Positions 17,077 through 26,392 of a stretch of 64,000 nucleotides of DNA are shown piece by piece. Each line of letters begins with the position of its first letter. Position 1 is the stretch's first letter. The notes under the pieces were generated by a model. The model saw nothing but the letters and a program-made list of their open reading frames with translations, was not told where the DNA came from and did no database searches. Source of the stretch: Betaproteobacteria bacterium Ga0077526 (lineage in GTDB: Bacteria; Pseudomonadota; Gammaproteobacteria; Burkholderiales; Ga0077523); assembly GCA_001464765.1 (NCBI GenBank), contig LNDV01000029.1, positions 1-64,000 on the forward strand, written 5' to 3'. The translations under genes were made by a program, and so were the position numbers.

Positions 17077-17850
17077 CTATTGTTTGGCCCGCCTCGCGTT
17101 CCAGCGTTCCCGGTCCACGAAAATCGAATTGATGTATGTGTCGGCGTAGACGAAGTAGTCCTGACGAATGAGGTAGTCGAGGATTTCGGTGCGCTTCTGA
17201 CCTTCGCCGGATTCAGAGTACGTTATGGTTTCGACGCAGATGGACGCGGGGCGCGTGCGGACGAAGTCGATGCTGGAGACTATCTCCATGTCCATGCCCT
17301 CCGCATCGACATTGAGGAAGTCAGGCGTCTGTCCGCACTGTGCCAATGCTTCCTCGACGGGGACGACCGGGACCTGAAGCACTTCCACGACCTTGTGGCC
17401 GAGAGACACGAGATGGTCTGCTTCCTCTCTGGAAAAGGTGTTTAGAGCCGGAGTCGCCATAACGTAGAAGTCGAGCACGCCGGAGGTACGTCCAATGCCG
17501 ACATTGAGGACCACATCCCGCGGTCGTGCGCGTGTCAGGTGGGAAGCAAGACGCGGATCGGGTTCGATGAGAACTCCCTTCGAGCCTTCCCGGTAGAACA
17601 GGTACGAATTGCTCAGACGAACGGGATGATTCGCGCCGATATCGAGATAGCTGGGGTTCGGTACGCGCAAAAAGTCGAAAAGATTGCGCAGCAACAGATC
17701 CTCACCTGCCTGAGCAAACGATGTCCTGCCATGCAGCCCCAGCTTCCTCCGTATCCAGCCTGTGGCGCGCCTGCGGAACATGGGATCCGACACCATCGAT
17801 TTGAGAGCGGGGTAGTGCACTGGTCGCAGCCCTATTGTTGGATGAGTCAC
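17077..17850 (-). CDS. FkbM-family methyltransferase
   Basis: 257 residues from a GTG at 17850 that overlaps the upstream glycosyltransferase stop as GTGA. The core shows SYLDIGANHP (SAM motif I), LIEPDPRLASHL, and FLNVDAEGMDMEIV, the FkbM signature. It resembles the subgroup with SFAQAGEDLLLRNL before the SAM site. Predicted to O-methylate a sugar of the glycan, perhaps a terminal residue. It is the last gene of a minus-strand run starting at the RfbF gene. A second, unrelated-looking FkbM gene is at 2010. Confidence 0.8.
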   Translation of the reverse strand: MTHPTIGLRPVHYPALKSMVSDPMFRRRATGWIRRKLGLHGRTSFAQAGEDLLLRNLFDFLRVPNPSYLDIGANHPVRLSNSYLFYREGSKGVLIEPDPRLASHLTRARPRDVVLNVGIGRTSGVLDFYVMATPALNTFSREEADHLVSLGHKVVEVLQVPVVPVEEALAQCGQTPDFLNVDAEGMDMEIVSSIDFVRTRPASICVETITYSESGEGQKRTEILDYLIRQDYFVYADTYINSIFVDRERWNARRAKQ

Positions 17851-18698
17851 CGTGAAGTTATTCGGCGCTTCGCGACACGCCATGCGGATCCAGTGACTGC
17901 CTTGAGATACACGATTGGGAGGCAAAGGTACAGCAACGTCTTGTCCAGCGGAGACCGCATCAAGCGCGGATAGGCGAGATAGTACGGAACGCGCTCGATC
18001 AGAAGCATGCGCCGCACGAGGTTCGGGCGAGGTCCGGCGAAGGCTGGTTCAACGTAGCGCTTCTGGAGGGTTACCGTTGGAGCGGAGACGATCACTCCGT
18101 CTTGCAGCATCCGGAATATGAAGTGCATGTCGGTTCCGTAGGTAGCGTTCCCGATCGTGTGAAACCCGAGTCTCTGAACCTGCTCGGTTGGCATCAGCCC
18201 GTAGATGACGTTTGCCTTGCCATTCCACTCTTCCGCCCAGACAAAGGAAAGGGAGCGTCGAAAGCGACCGCCGAGGAATTCAAACCGCGGACAGGTGCGG
18301 AGGACTTTACCTCGAGCATCGACTTGAACGACGCGACCGAAGGCGATGGAGACGCCGTCGACGATCTGGAAAACGAGCGCTTCGAGCCATCCGGGATCCC
18401 ATTCGTCGTCGTGTGCTGCCCACATGAAGAGCCGGCCGCGCGCCTCCTGGAGAACGAAGTTGAAGTTCCCGAGGGCGCCGAGGTTTTGCTGCTGCCGCAC
18501 ATACCGTACCCGCGCGTCTGTCCGTGCGATGCGTTCGCAGAGCGCAGCTGTGCCGTCGGTCGACGCGTTGTCGGACACGATCAGTTCGAAGTCGCGGAAC
18601 GTCTGGGAGAGCAGCGTCCTCATGGCGTGTTCGAGGAACTTCTCACCGTTGTACACAGGCAGGCCGATTGTCACGAGCGGGGCGCTGTGCTTGCTCAC
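17847..18698 (-). CDS. Family 2 glycosyltransferase
   Basis: 283 residues from the GTG at 18698; the frame continues upstream to 18953 but into the flippase gene, and the GT2 domain begins right at LVTIGLPVYNGEKFLEHAM. Motifs: VSDNASTDGT near 40, FMWAAHDDEWDPGWLE as the DxD-containing metal site near 90. No C-terminal processive-type motif, so it probably adds a single sugar. Donor unknown. It is 41 bases from the flippase stop upstream and overlaps the FkbM gene by four bases. Confidence 0.78.
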   Translation of the reverse strand: MSKHSAPLVTIGLPVYNGEKFLEHAMRTLLSQTFRDFELIVSDNASTDGTAALCERIARTDARVRYVRQQQNLGALGNFNFVLQEARGRLFMWAAHDDEWDPGWLEALVFQIVDGVSIAFGRVVQVDARGKVLRTCPRFEFLGGRFRRSLSFVWAEEWNGKANVIYGLMPTEQVQRLGFHTIGNATYGTDMHFIFRMLQDGVIVSAPTVTLQKRYVEPAFAGPRPNLVRRMLLIERVPYYLAYPRLMRSPLDKTLLYLCLPIVYLKAVTGSAWRVAKRRITSR

Positions 18699-18739
18699 GT
18701 GAGGAATGCCGTCGAGGGATGCCACTGGCGGGGCGCGTC

Positions 18740-20290
18740 CTACGGTGCCCTGGGGGCGCGGCGGATGAGATTCCACCCCCAATGGCGCAGCCGAGGCGCT
18801 GCCACCGCTGACAGACTGACGGCTGCGCAGTAGGTGGCAGCTAGAGCCAGCCAGCGGATCGGCGAGGGACTGTCCGCAGGCCAGAGCCATCTTGCGACGA
18901 TTGCGACAGTTACCGCAATGGCGATGGGCCGCAGCAGGCTGGTGTCTAGCCAATGCATCAGCTCGCCTCGCAGGACCAGCCTATGTGCGACAGGCACCAG
19001 GAACGCGATGTATCCGACATTGAGGGCTAGCCAGGATGCAGCGGCCCCAGGCAGTCCGAATCGGTCTGTAGCCCAGACTAGACCGGGGATGTAGACGATC
19101 ACAGCAACGGCGTTCGCGTACACACTCGGATGGGTGACGCCATGCGCGAGTTGAAGCAGTTGCGGAAAATGCAGCAGGGCATTCAATGCCATGCCCGCGG
19201 CAAGCAGAGCCAGAGGCAGGGCCGCCGCTTTGGCCGCGTAAGCGCTACCGGTCCACAGGGCGAGAATTTCCGTCGGGAAGAGGACAATGATGACCGCGAG
19301 CGGCAGGGCAGCGGCAGCGAACGCCTGTGAACCAAGGTGATAGAGCGTCACTGCGTCACGGGTCTCGCCGCTCGCCAGTCGGCTCGTCAGTCGGGGGAAT
19401 ACTGCCGTGGCGACTGGGCCCACCAGCTGGTTCACGCCCGACGCCAGGCTGTGCGCAAGTGAATAGAAGCCAAACGACTCCAGGGAGAGAAGTCGGCTGA
19501 GCAGTAGCTTGTCCGCCTGTGTCACGAGGAACGCCAAAATACCTGAGGCGCCGACGCCTAGGGAAAAGCGGGATACGCGTTTCAGACTTTGCCATGTCGC
19601 TACGCCTTTGCGCGCCGGAAGGTGGCGCCAGAAGGCGCGTCCAGTCCATAGAGTCATGCCGCCACCGACAATTGCCTGCCAAGCGAAGAAGGCGCTGACA
19701 TCCGCCGTTACGAGCAAGAGGAGAGCGGCAGCCCCGAGCCACTGCAGCGACGAGAACACGATGCGTGCGAGATTGAGGGAAACCTGCCGCTCCAGACCGA
19801 TCAAACCGTTCGTGTAGAGGCCAGTGGGCCATCGCAAGACGAGAGCAAGGCTAAGCAGGGTCACTGCACTGGCAACCTCCGCAGCGGGCAATGCACTGCT
19901 CGAGAGCCACTGGGATGCGATCACGGGCGATAGCCACCAGCCGGCAACGGCAAGCAACAGTGCCACCATCCAGAAATAGCGCTCGGCTGTGCACGCGAGT
20001 TCACGGAGCTCACGGGCCTTGTCCGTCGACATGTCTGTCAGCGACCGCGCACATTCACGCTGCAGTGCGGAAGCCAGGCCGAGATCCAGGAAGGCCAGAG
20101 CGGCAATGAGAAGATTGAATAGGCCAACTAGTCCAAACGCTTCCGTGCCGAGCGTCCGCAGAAAGATCGGGATGCACACTAGCGACAACACGACGCCCCA
20201 TGCGTTGGCGGCTAGCGTGACGACCACGCTGGTCCGCAGTCGATCCGCGGACGGTCTGGCGTGGGGCTGCCGCTTCCGAAGGAAGATCAC
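18740..20290 (-). CDS. Wzx-type oligosaccharide flippase
   Basis: 516 residues with about 12-14 hydrophobic helices and little else, typical of the Polysacc_synt (MATE-like/MOP) exporters. The first helix region TSVVVTLAANAWGVVLSLVC, the early IFLRTLGTEAFGLVGLF segment and the cytoplasmic LVTQADKLLLSRLLS segment are characteristic of Wzx. It would flip undecaprenyl-diphosphate-linked repeat units to the periplasm. GTG start at 20290, 7 bases after the aminotransferase stop. A second, MurJ-like flippase is encoded at 12295, so two export routes or a hybrid locus is possible. Confidence 0.83.
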   Translation of the reverse strand: MIFLRKRQPHARPSADRLRTSVVVTLAANAWGVVLSLVCIPIFLRTLGTEAFGLVGLFNLLIAALAFLDLGLASALQRECARSLTDMSTDKARELRELACTAERYFWMVALLLAVAGWWLSPVIASQWLSSSALPAAEVASAVTLLSLALVLRWPTGLYTNGLIGLERQVSLNLARIVFSSLQWLGAAALLLLVTADVSAFFAWQAIVGGGMTLWTGRAFWRHLPARKGVATWQSLKRVSRFSLGVGASGILAFLVTQADKLLLSRLLSLESFGFYSLAHSLASGVNQLVGPVATAVFPRLTSRLASGETRDAVTLYHLGSQAFAAAALPLAVIIVLFPTEILALWTGSAYAAKAAALPLALLAAGMALNALLHFPQLLQLAHGVTHPSVYANAVAVIVYIPGLVWATDRFGLPGAAASWLALNVGYIAFLVPVAHRLVLRGELMHWLDTSLLRPIAIAVTVAIVARWLWPADSPSPIRWLALAATYCAAVSLSAVAAPRLRHWGWNLIRRAPRAP

Positions 20291-20297
20291 AAGAGAG

Positions 20298-21422
20298 CTA
20301 ATGGGTGGCGAGAATCTGTTGAACGGCGTCGCATACCCTGTCGACCGTGGCTTCGTCCAGGTTCAGTGCGGACGGCAGATTGACACCGCGAGGCCCTACC
20401 GAGTAGGCAACGCTATTGCGTATCTTCGCTTCTCTTGCGGATGGCAGGCCCGCGTAGGCCGGGAGGGAACTGAGCGGCGAAAAGATAGGGCGAGAATCGA
20501 TACCAGCCATACTCAGGCGGTCAATGATTGAAAACTTCGGGCCGCAGCGCGCTGGAAACAGCGCCGTCACCATCCAATAGGTGTTGAATGCCCCGGCGGC
20601 TTCCGAATTCAGCTGAAGCTCGGAGAGGGCGCCGAGCCGTTGCCGATACCACTCGAAGATCTGCCGCTTCTTGGAGATCAACTCCTCGACCCGCTCAAGC
20701 TGTGCGAGACCGAGTGCGGCCTGCATGGCACTCATCTTGTACTTGTAGGCGACCTCCGCGTTCGTGAATGTGGTGTCGCCACGGTTCCGGCCATGATCCC
20801 GAAGAAAAAGGGCGCGCTCGTGAACGTCGTCCCGGTCGGTTACGAGCATTCCACCTTCGCCAGTTGTGAGTGTCTTGGACCCGTGGAAACTGAATACTCC
20901 GGTATCGCCGAAACTGCCCGAACGCTTTCCCTGCCACATGGAACCGATAGCCTCCGCCGCGTCCTCGACGATGGCGACTCCGTGATTCGCGGCTACCTCG
21001 CGAATGCCGGTCCAACTACAGACGTTGCCATACAAGTCAACTGGAATCACGGCCTTCGTCCGCGGCGTGATGCAGCGGCGGAACGACTCGGGCGAAAGAC
21101 ACCAGGAGTCGTGATCCACGTCGGCGAACACCGGTGTGGCGCCAACATAGGAGATTGGCGCCGAGCTTGCGATCCAGGTGAGGTCCGGAGTGACCACCTC
21201 GTCTCCTGGCCCCACTCCGAGCGCAAGAAGGGACAGGTGAATTGCCGAAGTGCAGGAGGGCAGCGCGATGGCATGACGAACCCCGCAGTAGCGGGCAAAC
21301 GCGGCCTCGAAGCGGTCGTGGTACGCGTTCGCGTTGGCGTACCAGGCATTGGTCGCAGCGTCCGTAACGTAGTCAATCTCTCGCTGAGTGATCCAGGGGC
21401 CAGAAACGGGAATTCGGTTCAT
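20298..21422 (-). CDS. DegT/DnrJ/EryC1-family sugar aminotransferase (perosamine synthase-like)
   Basis: 374 residues from the ATG at 21422, where family similarity begins (RIPVSGPWITQREIDYV); a TTG at 21470 with AGGA upstream would add 16 residues. PLP-binding lysine is in SFHGSKTLTTGEGGM (Lys near 183), and the phosphate site is in ALPSCTSAIHL; VIPVDLYGN and IVEDAAEAIG are conserved. Lys, not His, at the key position means aminotransfer rather than the 3-dehydration done by RfbH. Expected product: a 4-amino-4,6-dideoxy sugar from a 4-keto intermediate, using glutamate. It lies in the CDP-sugar operon, so the substrate is probably the CDP-4-keto sugar made by RfbG. Confidence 0.82.
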   Translation of the reverse strand: MNRIPVSGPWITQREIDYVTDAATNAWYANANAYHDRFEAAFARYCGVRHAIALPSCTSAIHLSLLALGVGPGDEVVTPDLTWIASSAPISYVGATPVFADVDHDSWCLSPESFRRCITPRTKAVIPVDLYGNVCSWTGIREVAANHGVAIVEDAAEAIGSMWQGKRSGSFGDTGVFSFHGSKTLTTGEGGMLVTDRDDVHERALFLRDHGRNRGDTTFTNAEVAYKYKMSAMQAALGLAQLERVEELISKKRQIFEWYRQRLGALSELQLNSEAAGAFNTYWMVTALFPARCGPKFSIIDRLSMAGIDSRPIFSPLSSLPAYAGLPSAREAKIRNSVAYSVGPRGVNLPSALNLDEATVDRVCDAVQQILATH

Positions 21423-21506
21423 TCGCGGAGGGCCGAGTTCAATGGGGGCGGTGGTGGGAGATGATGTCAATGCGTCCTGGAAGTCGACTTTTCGATCCAG
21501 GGATCG

Positions 21507-22049
21507 CTATCCGTTCCCGGAAGCCGAGAAGAATGGCAGATTCTCGTCGCGTTCGCTTATGACGGTTACGGGGAGCGGCCAGCGGATGGCGATGGACGGA
21601 TCATTCCACCGAAGCCCACGGCTCGACGCCGGGCGATACGACTCGGACATCTGGTAGAAGAGTTCAGTACCGTCTTCAAGTGACTGAAACCCGTGCGCGA
21701 AGCCTCCAGGGATGTAGATGGCGTTGCAGGCGGCAGCGCTGAGTTCGACGGCCGTCCAGCGGCCGTAAGTTGGAGAGTTCTCCCGGACGTCCACGATCAC
21801 ATCGAATGCGCGGCCGCGCGTGCAGCGGACCAACTTGGTTTCCTCGTCGGGGGCCGCCTGGAAATGCAATCCCCGAATTGTGCCGCCCAGACGGTTGTAG
21901 GAGACGTTGCACTGTACGAACCGCGAAACGAGCCCGTGCGCAGAGAACTCGGCCTCGCAGAAAGTGCGGGCAAAGTGGCCGCGTGTGTCCTCTACCGGCT
22001 CGCTTTCGACGAGCCATGCTCCTGGCAATTCCGTTTCGCGAAACTTCAC
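21507..22049 (-). CDS. RmlC-like NDP-4-keto-6-deoxyhexose 3,5-epimerase
   Basis: 180 residues, the normal RmlC length, starting from a GTG at 22049 that overlaps the preceding methyltransferase stop as GTGA. Features: VEDTRGHFARTFCEAEF, QCNVSYNRLGGTIRGLHFQ with the catalytic His, RCTRGRAFDVIVDVRENSPTYG, and AIYIPGGFAHGFQSLED with the second His-Asp region and active Tyr region. It inverts C3 and/or C5 of a 4-keto sugar nucleotide. RmlC proper acts on dTDP sugars, but with no RmlA or RmlB here and RfbF/RfbG adjacent, a CDP-linked substrate is more likely. Length and motifs make the fold assignment firm; specificity is inferred. Confidence 0.85.
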   Translation of the reverse strand: MKFRETELPGAWLVESEPVEDTRGHFARTFCEAEFSAHGLVSRFVQCNVSYNRLGGTIRGLHFQAAPDEETKLVRCTRGRAFDVIVDVRENSPTYGRWTAVELSAAACNAIYIPGGFAHGFQSLEDGTELFYQMSESYRPASSRGLRWNDPSIAIRWPLPVTVISERDENLPFFSASGNG

Positions 22050-23278
22050 TCGAGTACCGTCACTTCCGGAATCGGGACCACGAACTTTCCGCCCCACTGC
22101 CGGACAACCGCCATCTGGGTCGTCACCTCGTCCCTCAAGTTCCAGGGCAGGATCAGCAAGTAATCGGGCCGCGTCTCGTGGATACGGGCGGGCGCGTGGA
22201 CCGGAATTCTCGTGCCCGGCAACAGAAGTCCTTGCTTGTGTGGGCTGCGGTCCACTACGTAGTCGAGGAGATCCCTCTTGATGCCGCAATAGTTGAGCAG
22301 TGTATTGCCCTTGGCCGGAGCGCCGTACCCCACAACGGACTTGCCCCGATTCGCTGCGTCGATCAGGAACGTAAGCAGATCGCGCTTGATGCGGTCCACT
22401 TGACCTTGGAAGGTGAGGTAGCCCTCAAGTCGGTCCAGCGACGCCCGCTGCTCGGCATTGAGAACGTCGGCGACCGACGAGTCCGCTGGGCGTTCGCCTG
22501 CTGCGGGGCTGGCGTGGACCCGCAGAGAGCCTCCGTGGGTGGAGAGAACGTCCACGTGATGCACGCGTAGGCCATGTGCCGCAAATACACGCATGCAGGT
22601 ACGGAGTGAGAAGTACGAAAAGTGTTCGTGATAGATCGTGTCGAACTGATTCTGCTGGATGAGCGTTAGAAGGTGAGGAAACTCGACCGTCAGAATTCCG
22701 CCCGGCTTTAGGATGTGCCCGATGCCTGCGACAAAATCGTTTAGGTCGGGAACGTGGGCAAGAACGTTGTTCGCCACGATGAGATCGGCCTGCAGGCCGT
22801 CCGCAGCCAAGGTGCGAGCGAGCGACTCGCCGAAGAAGGCGCAGATGGTCTCGATGCCCCTGGCGATGGCGGTGTCGGCCACGTTCCGGGCCGGTTCAAT
22901 GCCGGTAGTCGGGATCCCGCGTTCCTTGAAGTACTGAAGGAGGTATCCGTCATTGCTCGCGAGTTCGACGACGCGGCTGCACTCGTTCAACCCCAGTGCA
23001 GGCACAATCTGGTCAACGTAATCCCTGCAGTGCGCCAGCCAGGAGTCCGAGAAGGAAGAGAAGTAGACGTAGTTGTTGAAGATCTTCTCGGGTGTCTCGA
23101 ACTGGTCGAGTTGAACGAGAAGACAGTCCGAGCACACGTAGGCCTGCAGGGGAAAAAAGACATCCGGCCCACGCGCCCTCGCGGGCGCCACAAAAGCGTT
23201 GGACAGCGGGCTCAGGCCCAGGTCGCAGAACGCGTGTTCGAGAGCGCTTCCGCAGAACCTGCAGGACGACGGTATCAA
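22046..23278 (-). CDS. NDP-hexose 3-C-methyltransferase (TylCIII-like)
   Basis: 410 residues from a TTG at 23278 that overlaps the RfbG stop as TTGA, with GAGG upstream; 410 is the usual family length. Three parts: an N-terminal zinc-binding domain (CRFCGS then YVCSDCLLVQL), a central SAM domain (VVELASNDGYLLQYF, VANNVLAHVPDLNDFV), and a C-terminal domain (VVGYGAPAKGNTLLNYC, PGTRIPVHAPARI) as in methyltransferases that alkylate C3 of 4-keto sugars. It would place a methyl branch on the CDP-4-keto-6-deoxy sugar next to RfbG. The same gene pairing with RfbF-RfbG is common in polysaccharide loci, which supports the substrate. Confidence 0.84.
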   Translation of the reverse strand: MIPSSCRFCGSALEHAFCDLGLSPLSNAFVAPARARGPDVFFPLQAYVCSDCLLVQLDQFETPEKIFNNYVYFSSFSDSWLAHCRDYVDQIVPALGLNECSRVVELASNDGYLLQYFKERGIPTTGIEPARNVADTAIARGIETICAFFGESLARTLAADGLQADLIVANNVLAHVPDLNDFVAGIGHILKPGGILTVEFPHLLTLIQQNQFDTIYHEHFSYFSLRTCMRVFAAHGLRVHHVDVLSTHGGSLRVHASPAAGERPADSSVADVLNAEQRASLDRLEGYLTFQGQVDRIKRDLLTFLIDAANRGKSVVGYGAPAKGNTLLNYCGIKRDLLDYVVDRSPHKQGLLLPGTRIPVHAPARIHETRPDYLLILPWNLRDEVTTQMAVVRQWGGKFVVPIPEVTVLE

Positions 23279-24342
23279 AGGGGGCCTCGCAAGCGCATGA
23301 ATCGTTCGATCTGTAGGTCGCAGAGCCGGTCGGCAGAGGTACCCTCGGCCCATCCTCGATACCACTCTGCAGTCCAGCTCAAGGCGTCGTCGATGCCGAG
23401 CGTGCAACGCCATCCCAATGCAGCGCGGGCGCGGGAGGCATCGATGGAGAGCATCGGGGCCTCGCGTTGCTGTTGAGCAGTGTCCGTGCGCCATCCCGCG
23501 CCAGGTCCCCAGACCTGTACGAACCGGTCCACGATCTCGGCGACCGGGCGGGCGTCGATGACAGAGGGGCCAAAGTTCCATGCCTTGGCGAATGCTGCTC
23601 CCTCGGTGGCCAATCTGGCCGCCAGGATCAGATAGCCATTGAGCGGGTCCAGCACATGCTGCCATGGACGGGTTGCGTGCGGATGGCGGATGACTGCAGG
23701 CCGACCATCCAGAAACGCGCGCACAAGGTCGGGAATCAGCCGTTCCGCCGCCCAGTCGCCGCCGCCGATCACATTGCCGGCCCGAACGCTAGCAACACGG
23801 GGGCCGGAAGAATCCGAGAAGTATGCGCGGCGATAGGACCCCGTAACGATCTCAGCGCACGCCTTGCTCGCCGCGTAGGGATCGTACCCGCCAAGCGGGT
23901 CGTCCTCCGTATGCGCTTTCCCTTCGGGAGACTCCTCGTAGCATTTGTCGCTGGTGACGACAATCACTGCCTTCACCCGTTTGGACGAGCGGCACGCTTC
24001 CAGCAGGTTCACGGTGCCCATTACGTTGGTGTCGAAAGTCTCCGTGGGCTGCGCATAGCTCGCCCGCACCAGAGACTGGGCGGCCAGGTGGAAGACAATC
24101 TCCGGCGCGGCTTCTGACAACGCTTCTTCAAGTGTGGTGCGATGGCGGATATCTCCCGACAGGGAGGTCATCCGTTCCGGGAGTCGTGCGAGGCTGAAGA
24201 GATTCGGCTCCGTCGGGGGCGCCAGCGAAAAGCCAGTCACGTGGGCGCCGAGGCGGGTCAGCCAGAGCGACAACCAGGCACCCTTGAAGCCCGTGTGACC
24301 CGTGACGAAGACGCGACGGCCGTTCCAATACGCGTCACTCAT
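23275..24342 (-). CDS. rfbG: CDP-glucose 4,6-dehydratase
   Basis: 355 residues from the ATG at 24342 (ATGA overlap with the RfbF stop); the normal length is about 357. Extended SDR motifs: [38 protein letters not shown], and the catalytic YxxxK in [26 protein letters not shown] and AWNFGP are diagnostic of CDP-glucose dehydratases. It oxidises C4 and removes water at C5-C6 of CDP-glucose to give CDP-4-keto-6-deoxyglucose, the branch point for the following methyltransferase, epimerase and aminotransferase. Confidence 0.9.
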   Translation of the reverse strand: MSDAYWNGRRVFVTGHTGFKGAWLSLWLTRLGAHVTGFSLAPPTEPNLFSLARLPERMTSLSGDIRHRTTLEEALSEAAPEIVFHLAAQSLVRASYAQPTETFDTNVMGTVNLLEACRSSKRVKAVIVVTSDKCYEESPEGKAHTEDDPLGGYDPYAASKACAEIVTGSYRRAYFSDSSGPRVASVRAGNVIGGGDWAAERLIPDLVRAFLDGRPAVIRHPHATRPWQHVLDPLNGYLILAARLATEGAAFAKAWNFGPSVIDARPVAEIVDRFVQVWGPGAGWRTDTAQQQREAPMLSIDASRARAALGWRCTLGIDDALSWTAEWYRGWAEGTSADRLCDLQIERFMRLRGPL

Positions 24343-25109
24343 TCCCAGGTCTTCCATGGGGCGGTGCCAGAACTCCAAAGCTCCTCCAAGAGGACCTTGT
24401 CTCGAAGGGTGTCCATGGGCTGCCAGAAGCCCCGGTGAAGGTAGGCAGACATCTGTCCTTCGCTTGCCAGTCGTTCCATCGGCTCGCGTTCCCAGACGGT
24501 GTCGTCCCCCGCGATGTAGTCAATGACGCGGGGAGAGAGCACGAAGAAGCCGCCGCTTACCCAGCCACCGTCACCATCCGGCTTCTCTCGAAAGCTGGTG
24601 ATCTTGGATTCGCTGACGTTCACGGCGCCAAACCGGCCGGGTGGCTGCACCGTCGTCACGGTCGCGAGCGTGCCACGCGCACCGTGAAACGCTCGGAGCG
24701 CGCCGATGTCGATGTCCGACAGTCCGTCGCCGTAGGTGAAGCAGAAGGGCTCGTCTCCCAGGTAACTCCGTACTCGGCGAAGTCGACCGCCGGTCATTGT
24801 GTGTTCGCCGGTATCGACGAGCGTGACCTTCCACGGTTCGGCGCTTGCCTGATGTACTGTCATCGCGTTGTTCGCCATGTCGAAGGTCACATCGGACATG
24901 TGAAGGAAGTAGTTCGCGAAGTACTCCTTGATGATATATCCCTTGTACCCCAGGCAGATGATGAAATCTGTCAGGCCATACGTCGAATAGATCTTCATCA
25001 CATGCCAAAGCACTGGCTTGCCGCCGACTTCGATCATCGGTTTCGGCTTGAGGTGAGATTCTTCGCTGATCCGGGTGCCGAGCCCTCCGGCGAGGATGAC
25101 GACCTTCAA
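24339..25109 (-). CDS. rfbF: Glucose-1-phosphate cytidylyltransferase
   Basis: 256 residues from a TTG at 25109 with AGAGAGAAG upstream; 257 is the family norm and the frame further upstream (to 25196) has no similarity. Motifs: [16 protein letters not shown], then [16 protein letters not shown] with the catalytic Lys, [11 protein letters not shown] with the metal-binding Asp, and a [12 protein letters not shown] end typical of RfbF. It makes CDP-glucose from CTP and glucose 1-phosphate. First gene of the minus-strand operon that runs RfbF, RfbG, C-methyltransferase, RmlC-like, DegT, Wzx, GT2, FkbM. Confidence 0.9.
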   Translation of the reverse strand: MKVVILAGGLGTRISEESHLKPKPMIEVGGKPVLWHVMKIYSTYGLTDFIICLGYKGYIIKEYFANYFLHMSDVTFDMANNAMTVHQASAEPWKVTLVDTGEHTMTGGRLRRVRSYLGDEPFCFTYGDGLSDIDIGALRAFHGARGTLATVTTVQPPGRFGAVNVSESKITSFREKPDGDGGWVSGGFFVLSPRVIDYIAGDDTVWEREPMERLASEGQMSAYLHRGFWQPMDTLRDKVLLEELWSSGTAPWKTWE

Positions 25110-25520
25110 AATCTTCTCTCTGTTTCGACTGTCACGGTGATCTTCTATGGATGATCGAAGCGATCGACTGTCCGAGAATGATAGTCGATGACTCATCGTG
25201 CATAAAGCGGCGGAAGGTTCGGGTCAGGGGTGCTCTCAGAAGACTCGGTAGTCGTTGCGGGAGCACGACGCCCTAACCGCTCACTTGAACCGGCATTCCC
25301 TGCATGATAGCTTGCCAAGTTTGCGCGTTTCCCGACCGGAATCGATCGGTTTCGGGCCTTGGGCGATGCCACCGTGGCGAGGCGCGGCGAGTGCCTCCAG
25401 GGTCAGGGTGGCGATGTGTCGAGGGTGTGCCTATCGACAAGCGGTGGCGGGAAGTTGTGCGCAATCGCCACTACCTGGGGCGCGAAAGGCGAGGACGGAA
25501 ACGGAGCCGGAGGCTAGACA
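25110..25520. promoter_or_regulatory. Divergent intergenic region between RfbF and CmcI-family genes
   Basis: About 410 bases without a supported gene. It should hold divergent promoters. On the minus strand TTTATG-17-TATCAT occurs near 25161-25205, a weak sigma-70-like pair for the rfbF operon. A small palindrome GATCG-AAG-CGATC lies near 25151. On the plus strand GGAGG sits 7 bases before the ATG at 25521, and a strong -35/-10 pair was not found. Promoter calls here are tentative. Confidence 0.35.
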
Positions 25521-26258
25521 ATGACCCCGAACGAACGATTCAAGCAAGACTGTGTCGAGGAAATCGAAGCACAGGGCAAGGACAAGGATCTGCTGGCCAA
25601 GTCGCATGACTGGTTCCTCGCGGCGAACGCCCGCAAGTACTCCTACCACTTCGAGTGGATGGGGCGGCCGATTATTCAGTACCCGCAAGACATTGTCGCA
25701 ATGCAGGAGCTTATCTGGCGAGTCCGGCCGGAAGTCATCGTGGAAACGGGTGTCGCGCACGGGGGTTCTCTCGTCTTCTATGCGTCCATGCTCGAACTGA
25801 TGGGAGGTGAGCGGGAGGTCATTGGAGTGGACATCGACATCCGGCCGCACAACCGCAAGGCAATCGAAGAACATCCGATGGCACGCCGCATCTCGCTGAT
25901 ACAGGGGTCGTCAATCGACTCAGGAATCGTTTCGGAAGTCAGGGAGAGAGTTGGCGCGCGTGCGCCTGTGATGGTGGTTCTAGACTCGAACCATACCCAC
26001 CAGCATGTGCTTGAGGAGTTGAGGCTTTACTCGCCCTTCGTTTCAAAAGGCAGTTACCTTGTTGTGTTCGACACGGTCATCGAAGACATGCCGGTCCAGG
26101 CCTTCGGGGATCGTCCGTGGCGGCCGGGCAACAGTCCAAAGTCTGCGGTGTTCGAGTTTCTCCGCGAGAATCGGAGGTTTCGTATTGATTCCGGAGTCGA
26201 TGACAAGCTGCTCGTCTCAGTGGCGCCCTCCGGATACCTTCAGTGCATCGGCGACTGA
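25521..26258 (+). CDS. CmcI-family sugar O-methyltransferase
   Basis: 245 residues, the usual length of the cephalosporin hydroxylase/CmcI family, which despite the name is SAM-dependent and includes rhamnosyl O-methyltransferases. Motifs: IIQYPQDIVAMQELIW, VRPEVIVETGVAHGGSLVFYAS (SAM site), VIGVDIDIRPHNR, MVVLDSNHTHQHVLEELRLY (metal and substrate contacts), and LVVFDTVIEDMP. Very strong ribosome binding site GGAGG 7 bases before the ATG. It probably methylates a sugar hydroxyl in the polysaccharide. It heads a plus-strand pair with the GT11 gene. Confidence 0.82.
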   Translation: MTPNERFKQDCVEEIEAQGKDKDLLAKSHDWFLAANARKYSYHFEWMGRPIIQYPQDIVAMQELIWRVRPEVIVETGVAHGGSLVFYASMLELMGGEREVIGVDIDIRPHNRKAIEEHPMARRISLIQGSSIDSGIVSEVRERVGARAPVMVVLDSNHTHQHVLEELRLYSPFVSKGSYLVVFDTVIEDMPVQAFGDRPWRPGNSPKSAVFEFLRENRRFRIDSGVDDKLLVSVAPSGYLQCIGD

Positions 26259-26392
26259 GTGAGCGTGCCCAGAAGATCGGAGACGTCGTATCGGCTGGGC
26301 ATTGTTTGGTTTTCGCCGTCTCATGAGGCTGGGTGGGCGTGGGGCGCGCGGTCGCTTTCGGACATATCCGCTGGAGCGCGGATGACTCGGCG

